A DNA stretch of 23,747 nucleotides from positions 1 to 23,747 of the forward strand of contig SJRY01000208.1 of NCBI GenBank assembly GCA_011319805.1. The letters are read 5' to 3'. The notes under the pieces are model-generated. The model saw only the letters and a program-made list of their open reading frames with translations, was not told the origin of the DNA and did no database searches. A program made the translations under genes and the position numbers. Position 1 is the stretch's first letter. Each line of letters begins with the position of its first letter. This document shows positions 18,471-23,747 of this stretch, in pieces. The stretch is from Macrocybe gigantea. Lineage: Eukaryota; Basidiomycota; Agaricomycetes; Agaricales; Callistosporiaceae.

Positions 18471-20424
18471 CGACGATGTAGGCATCGTGCTCTAGGGTTG
18501 TTTGGTAGGAGTGAGAACCTAATGACCGACGATGTAGGCATCGTGCTCTGGGGTCATTTGGCGGAGGAGTGGGGTAGCCATCATTATATGATGAATATGA
18601 CGCAGTGGAGGAAGGCGGCTCGGAGGCCGAATCTGTGCTCATCCGGCGACGCTTGTTCGTCCGCGGGCTCGTGCTGCCGTCAATGTCCGAGTGTTCGATG
18701 GACGTAAAGGGCAGCGTATCCGGAGGCATAGTGTAGAGCTGAGTGCGGTAGTCCGGGTGATACGGTCCGGGGAAGCTGGATTGGAATGACGACTGGAAAA
18801 GCTGCACTTGATTGAAGTCGGGGCCCAGGGCACCGAGGAGCTCAGACTGTGAGGGACGGTACTCGACTTCCTCGTTGAATTCGTACGTCATCTGCGTCGT
18901 GGAGTCAGGGGCAAGAGTGGGCGATGCTTCGCGTGCGGGAGAAGGCCAGCGGGAGACGCCTGGGCTCGCCGAAGGGGTGTTATCAGAGTTGGCAGAGCGG
19001 CGGGCGTCGTGCCTGGACCACTTGCAGATAACGTCCGACTTCATCGAGATCGGACGAGCAGAGCCATGTAGCTTATAATACAAGCCGCATCTGGCCAAAG
19101 GTCAGTCCTTCCTTCGAAAAGGATAAGACTCGGGCGAGAGCCACTCACGCATTGCACACCGTCTTTCCCTCGTCGTCCTTCCGCCAGAGAGGAGTCGCGG
19201 TCGTGTGGCAGTTGTAGCATTGGGCTGGTCGGTTCGGAGGTGATGAGCATCTTGGAGGGACTTTACGGGCCGCGGACGACGCACCCATCACATCAACCGA
19301 CTCTTGTCGTGGTGCTGCCTGGGCGCGACCTTCCCCGTGCGGAATACACATGCTCTTAGGTCGAGGGCATTTATGCTGGGCGGAAGGGTCAGCGATGACG
19401 GAGATACGGGGGAAGGTAAGAAGCGACACACTCACCAGTTTGCAATATAGCCCGCACGCGTTGCAACTGAGCTCATCGTTGAGACCACGCCGCCAGAGCG
19501 GCGTGTGCGTGGCACCACAATTGGTGCATTCGGCCTTGACGCCGCCTGGCCCGTTGTTCCCAAGCAAACTGCCTGACGGGCCGCGAAGGGAGGACGAGTT
19601 GACGTTGGTCGCGGTCGCACCTAGGCCGGAAGAGCGCGTAGAGATAGAACCCTGGGTACGGACGGTCAACATCGGGCGACCCGTCGGGGTGTTGGAACGA
19701 GCATTATGGGCCTGGGATACTTTTGCGGCGGGAGGGACGAAATCTTTCGCAGCCTGCGACGCGGACGAAGCACCTCTCTTTCGAGAGGTCTTGGTTATGG
19801 GCACAATGGTGACTGGCACGGCTACCAGCGGTGGTGGCGCAGCGGTGAGTTTCAGTTCAAACTCCTGAGTCCTCGTCGTCGGACTCGTTGCTGTCGTCCT
19901 TGGTTTCCTGCGGGACGGGTGAGACCTTGCGGGGATCGGCAGTGGAAACGGGTGGTGTAGCAGCAGCAGCAGTGGCGGAATCAACCGCGGGAGGGTGCAG
20001 CGCTGGAAGGTGGACATCTGGCAACGAGGTCTCTCGAGATCGCAGGCTGTGGCAGGAGCTGGCGGTTAGGTGGTCCACAAAGCCAGCGACCAGCGCCAGC
20101 ATCCAAGGCTGCAGCATAGGGCATGAAAGCGGCGTGCAACACGTCGCCGGCAGCAGGTGGCGGCATTGATGTCGTGGGCCACTTGAATGACCTGCTGGGA
20201 CCAATGAAATATGTTAGCAAACGCATTGAAAGGCCCGAGCGACGCACAAAATAGTCTGGCAGCTACTTAGGTCAGAATCAAAGTAAGCCTGCCACACTTG
20301 TTCGACGGAGGCATTGGCTTTGACGTTGCTGACGAGTTCATGGAGAAGGGAGCTCGATGGTGGGTCGGGAGATGTTGAAGCCGTCGTTGGTGGCTGAGGA
20401 GTGAAGCCCTTCGCCGTAATTCAT
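18364..20424 (-). pseudogene. Two-finger GATA transcription factor, frame-broken and 3'-replaced
   Basis: Nuclear DNA-binding regulator family with two type-IV zinc fingers, both C-X2-C-X17-C-X2-C (CTNCGATHTPLWRR...CNACG and CYNCHTTATPLWRK...CNACG). Splice sites: 19376-19435, 19225-19284 and 19091-19148 are introns that join the fingers in frame (KL-HK, VM-AQCYNC, NA-CGLYYKLHG). The start at 20424 (MNYGEG) needs one base removed from a GGG run to continue into a PQPPTTAST frame; further shifts are needed near 20150, near 20100 (into FVDHLTASS) and near 19870 (SDDEDSG into EFELKL). Conserved basic positions next to the fingers read Cys or Trp (KCPRPKSMC; DVICKWSRHD), each one CpG-to-TpG step from Arg. 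The C-terminus runs into the reversed repeat and stops at its TAG. Sequencing indels could explain the frame shifts but not the substitutions. In some fungi two-finger GATA factors regulate iron uptake (Urbs1/SreA/Fep1); the Cys-rich linker of that group is not evident here. Confidence 0.7.
18469..18580. repeat. 56-bp tandem duplication with an internal palindrome
   Basis: The 25 bases from 18469 are repeated exactly at 18525 and the following ~30 bases are similar. Each copy includes ACGATG-TAGG-CATCGT, a perfect 6-bp-arm hairpin. It lies in the last part of the GATA-factor reading frame. Confidence 0.7.
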
Positions 20425-20457
20425 GGTGTTTGTGACCGTCCGGGGCCAAAGTCAGTG

Positions 20458-20780
20458 GCGCGTGCTCCTTTGGCCTGCCTCATCTCCATCCCACTTCGTC
20501 AGGCCTCTGCGCCGTTTCCTTCCCAACCCGTCCTCTCTGTCTCTACTCATCTTCAACGTTCGACGGTGGGCGTAGCAAACGGCAGCGGCAAACGGCAGAG
20601 GGGGGGCAGCCTCCCAGGTGAGTAACGACCTTTTTTATTTTGCCTGTGCTAATTGACCTTCCACTCACGGCGTCCAGTGCTGCCCGCCGCGTTCCGCTTG
20701 CCGTCCGCTGCCTGCGACATCCGTGACCACCCCCGTCATCAGCTGCCACTCCCTTCGTCCAGCATTCGCCGGGGTCTCTG
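20458..20780 (+). repeat. Dispersed subtelomeric repeat, copy 2 (intron-bearing)
   Basis: Best partner of copy 1 at 14630. Intron-shaped core 20618-20677 (60 nt): CCCAG/GTGAGTAACGAC, T-rich tract, CTGTGCTAATTGACC, GTCCAG/TGCTGCC. It sits about 35 bp upstream of the GATA-factor start, in opposite orientation to the copy at that gene's 3' end, so the gene is bracketed by inverted copies. Confidence 0.75.
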
Positions 20781-21940
20781 CCGTCTGCAGCCTGCGGCCT
20801 CCCTCGCACGTTCTCCGCCTCCCCTCGCCCGTCCTCGGCCCATTCAGCGTCACTGTGCGACGCCCGCGACTGCCCTCGCCCTCACCCCATCCAGCATCGC
20901 CGGCAGGCAGCATCTTTCTACTGCCTGCCACCTGCTAACCGCCTCTCCCATCTTCCGCCTTCCGCCGTCTGACGCCTGCGACGCCCGCGATCATCCTCGT
21001 CGTCAGCGGCCGCGTCAAGCCTCCCGTCTTTCACCGTTCACCACTGCCTGACGCCTGCGACATCCCCGCACGTTCCCCGCCTCTTCCATGCGCCCCACAA
21101 ACCCCTCCGCTGCCGCCTTCAATGCTGTCGCTGGCCGACGGCTTCGGCCACTTTCGACGGCCTAACTGCAGGCCCCCGTGGCCGCTTGCAGCCTGCCAAC
21201 GACCTCCTTCGCCTGTCGTCCACGCGTCCCCGCCTCTTTCATGCACCCATACCCCCTGCTGCCGCCTTCCACACAGTTGGGGAAGCCGGGCGGTCTGCCG
21301 CCGCCCGCCTTCCTTGTCGACTTTGCTTCTGTCTGCCGCCTGCGAACTCTTGCCCGTCTTCCACCATCTCCGGCCTCTTCCATGCCCTCCCACTAAACCC
21401 TCTGCTGCTGCCTTAGACGCTGGCAGTGGCCGACGGTTTCCTCAGGTGAGTAAAAATTTTTTTTTCTTTCGTGTGCTAACGGACTTCCCACCCCCTGTCC
21501 AGTGCCAGCGGCTACGGTTTTGCTGCCGCCTACGGCCCTCAGTGCCCTGCAGACGTGCCACCGCCTTCCGTCTTCGACCTCCCTTGTCGATAGAGGCCGC
21601 CATCGACCGTCCAGCGTGGCCAGCGGTCACAGTTGGCCGCTGCCTCCCACCTGTGACCGCCCTCCTCGCCAGTCTGCCGCCGTAGCCCCCTCCACCAGCC
21701 CCGCTTCCCAAGTCCTGGATGCCGCCAGCGTCGAGCCACCACATGGGATGTCCCTCATCGCCAAAGGCAGCCGGTGTTTTGCTGCCGCTTGCTGCCTGCG
21801 ACAACGCTCGCCGTCTTCCAACATTCGGTGCTGCTTACCCCCACCAACATACCCTCCCCTGACACTGCCTTGCACGTTAGCGCAGGTGGGCGGTTCCCTC
21901 AACCGTCGACCCCCCAACTTCATCCCCTCCCCCTTCAATT
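20681..21940. repeat. GC-rich field of decayed repeats
   Basis: Pyrimidine-rich plus strand built from recurring modules such as CTGCCTGCGACATCCGTGACC, and CTCTTCCATGC... at 21081, 21234 and 21375 (spacing 153 and 141), each leading into CTGCTGCCG and GGCCGACGG. A third intron-shaped core lies at 21446-21502. Many frames are open only because of GC bias; none has domain content or a stable frame across the repeat copies, so no gene is called. Confidence 0.6.
21425..21515 (+). repeat. Dispersed subtelomeric repeat, copy 3 (core only)
   Basis: CCTCAG/GTGAGTAAAAA, T9 tract, TTTCGTGTGCTAACGGA, then CCCCTGTCCAG/TGCCAGCGG: same donor, T-tract, branch word and acceptor order as copies 1 and 2 over 57 nt (21446-21502). 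Confidence 0.65.
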
Positions 21941-21946
21941 TCCGCC

Positions 21947-22582
21947 ATGGCCACTGTCCTCAACGACGCCGACCCGCCGCCCCCGTCCGACACCACCGCC
22001 CCCAACATGTCCACCATCCAGGTCGCCGCACTCCTCCATCAGGCATATTGCGACATCGAGGCCCTGAACGTTGAGCTTGACAAGGCCAGAAAACGCGCCG
22101 ACCGCGCCGAGCAGCTCGCCTCTTCCCTCCAGGCCCTTCAAGCCGCCTACGCTGCCCCGTCCAACTCTCCCAAAAACACACCCGCACCACAACAGCCATC
22201 TACACCTGCAGCCACAGCCACCAGCCCGCCCGCCACATATGCCGACGCCGTCCGCATCATCGTGGCCTATGAGGACCGCGTTGCCCGTGCAGAGCAGGCA
22301 CGCGACGACGCCGACGCACACCGACACGTCCTCCAGGACAACTGGCAGCTCCTCGAGCAGTACCTCTACACCCTCGACGCCCACTCCGCCGATGCCCAAG
22401 CCACTTTTGCGAAAATCGCCTACGACGGCGCAGGCCAGCTATCTCTAGGCCAGCTCCCCTCCCCTCCCACCGTCAACGGCGCCCTCTATCGGAGGTCCCA
22501 CTACAGACCCCTCTCCGCAGCCCCGAATGCTGTCTTTGCTGCCCCTCTGCCCCATTCCATCCATGCTCCTGCCGCTCGTTGA
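21947..22582 (+). CDS. Unrecognised coiled-coil protein, 211 codons, possibly truncated by a TGA
   Basis: Starts in a strong context (CCGCCATGG) and has heavy C/G use at third positions, as real genes here do. The product has two heptad-rich stretches (about residues 30-65, ALNVELDKARKRADRAEQL; and 105-150, EDRVARAEQARDDADAHR) separated by a Pro/Thr/Ala linker, and a Pro-rich C-terminus. I do not recognise the family. The stop at 22580-22582 is TGA within CGTTGACC; the same frame then stays open for 86 more codons with similar Pro/His/Gln-rich composition to a TGA at 22841-22843, so CGA-to-TGA may have cut the protein. It is the last coding-looking segment before the telomere. Confidence 0.5.
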   Translation: MATVLNDADPPPPSDTTAPNMSTIQVAALLHQAYCDIEALNVELDKARKRADRAEQLASSLQALQAAYAAPSNSPKNTPAPQQPSTPAATATSPPATYADAVRIIVAYEDRVARAEQARDDADAHRHVLQDNWQLLEQYLYTLDAHSADAQATFAKIAYDGAGQLSLGQLPSPPTVNGALYRRSHYRPLSAAPNAVFAAPLPHSIHAPAAR

Positions 22583-22843
22583 CCTCGCACCCCGAGCATT
22601 GACGCCCACTCCGTGCAGCCTCCTCCCAAGCACCCCAGACCCGACGCCTTTCTCGAATCATATCCCGACTACAACCACCGCTCCCAGCTCGTCGCACCAC
22701 AGCTTCACCCGACCCAGCCCCGCGTCATTGCACCACCGCAGCAAGCCTCCCAGTTTCTCGACCCTTGTCGCCATCATCCCCACCCACATTCCCACCATTC
22801 TCGCTCGTGCCATCCGGGTCGAACGACTCCCGTACTTGGATGA

Positions 22844-23330
22844 TCTGCACTGTCGGGGCAGCAGCCGCGTTCGTAAATTAATCTCCAAGTCACGGTCTAG
22901 CGTTCCCGAGTCATTCCTGATTGGCGCGGCTGTCTTCCATTGACCCGAAGGATCTTGCTGAGGTAACGGACATTCTTTTCTTTCCAGTTTGTCGTTTTCT
23001 ATATACATGGCATGTACGAACACCCGGAATACATCTCTCTTGGCTATACTCCCCAGTAAGACTCAACGAAAACCAAACTAAATGCATGTGGTGCGTACAT
23101 GGCACGCCAAAATGCTGTTCGAACACGTCGAACATTACTGACTACATGCTAACTACTCATCCTACCTGCTTCTGAGAATGACCACGTCCCTCCCTTTCCG
23201 TTGGTGAGTATGAAGGAGTTGAGGAGTGGGCATGGTGTGGGTTGGATTAATTCGTTGGGAGATGGTGGTTATCGATGAAAGCAATACGGATAAGGGAGAA
23301 GTGACAGAAAGGGTTTTACGGCTGAGTAAG
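22844..23330. other. Subtelomeric region, no gene seen
   Basis: About 490 nt downstream of the coiled-coil ORF. The first ~330 nt look like 3' UTR or unique sequence; from about 23190 the plus strand becomes G-rich and T-rich (GGTGAGTATGAAGG, GTGGGTTGG), grading into the telomere-proximal repeats. No open frame worth calling. Confidence 0.45.
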
Positions 23331-23697
23331 AGTAACCTACGGTGTTTGTATGGTTGCTACGGTTAGTTAGAGTGATGGTAGGATGGTTAATGGTTAATGG
23401 TTATATATAGTATGTTGTTGGCGGTGAGTGAGAGCAGGAAAGGTTGGAGGGGATTGTGATGGTTGGTTGGGGAAAGTGACGGTGAGTTACGTTAGATGAC
23501 GGTGAAGTACGGTATGTTACGGTAAATTACAGTATGTTACGGTGAATGACGGTAACTGTTGGTAGAGGGTACTTGGTAAGATTTCCGACTGTGATTTGGT
23601 GTCAATGACAGTGAATGACAGTAAGTGATGGTACATTATGGTAAGTAACGGTAAGTTACAGCATATAATGGTCAGTTATGGTGGACTTTATTATCAC
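23331..23697. repeat. Telomere-adjacent 10-bp minisatellite, G-rich strand on plus
   Basis: Units such as ACGGTGAGTT, ACGGTAAATT, ACGGTGAATG, ACAGTAAGTG in 10-bp phase, clearest at 23475-23570 and 23605-23690. This is the reverse complement of the unit at 15891-16320. The first part (23331-23470) is more decayed (GGTTAATGGTTAATGGTTA). Confidence 0.8.
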
Positions 23698-23747
23698 TTA
23701 GGTTAGGTTAGGGTTAGGTTAGGTTAGTTAGGTTAGGTTAGGTTAGG
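23698..23747 (+). repeat. Telomeric repeat, TTAGG with one TTAGGG, right chromosome end
   Basis: The last 50 bases are TTAGG units, with one TTAGGG and one shortened TTAG, running to the end of the window. The G-rich strand reads 5' to 3' toward the end, as expected for a right telomere. Confidence 0.85.

Noticed and set aside
18809..20169. Plus-strand open frames opposite the GATA factor
   Set aside because: Antisense to zinc-finger exons with no domain content of their own.
18364..20424. Assigning the GATA factor to the iron-uptake regulators by name
   Set aside because: Two fingers fit, but the Cys-rich linker motif between fingers that marks that group was not found.
21122..22074. Several long plus- and minus-strand open frames in the GC-rich field
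   Set aside because: Composition bias (Pro, Ser, Arg, Cys) and lack of frame agreement between repeat copies show they are open by chance.

Overview
The window looks like the right end of a chromosome from a filamentous basidiomycete (most likely Agaricomycetes). Reasons: many short spliceosomal introns (mostly 46-70 nt), eukaryotic housekeeping genes with fungus-specific architectures, and a run of TTAGG/TTAGGG units at the last ~50 bases with the G-rich strand pointing outward. I could only read the sequence; family names come from recognised motifs, not from searches.

Positions 1-14345 are an ordinary gene-dense fungal arm. In order: the 3' part of a recyclin/Rcy1-Pof6-like membrane-traffic gene ending in a CaaX box (+); an IML2/TTC39-type TPR protein with 17 exons, several of them micro-exons (-); a BCAS3-like WD40 protein of about 1232 residues (-); a Ser/Thr-rich single-pass membrane protein of 447 residues (+), divergent from BCAS3 across a 232-nt intergenic region with a CACGTG box; and a two-domain BTB protein (-) whose natural start is followed by an in-frame TGA.

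From about 14.35 kb to the end the character changes to subtelomere. It holds: a dispersed repeat with an intron-shaped core (copies near 14.6, 18.3 reversed, 20.5 and 21.4 kb); structured AT-rich sequence with nested hairpins; two identical 116-bp direct repeats; a strict 10-bp minisatellite (15.9-16.3 kb) that reappears in opposite orientation next to the telomere; a 31-bp satellite; a 1.2-kb palindrome-rich satellite; two tRNA-like (A box/B box) elements; a frame-broken two-finger GATA factor; a GC-rich decayed repeat field; and one coding-looking ORF of 211 codons that also ends at a TGA possibly derived from CGA.

No operon-like or defence system is evident. The arm genes are independent housekeeping genes (endosomal recycling, lipid droplet/mitochondrial TPR, autophagy-related WD40, cell-surface protein, BTB adaptor). 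The interesting part is the distal 9.4 kb, where repeat insertion and apparent CpG-to-TpG decay seem to have damaged at least two genes (BTB start, GATA factor).
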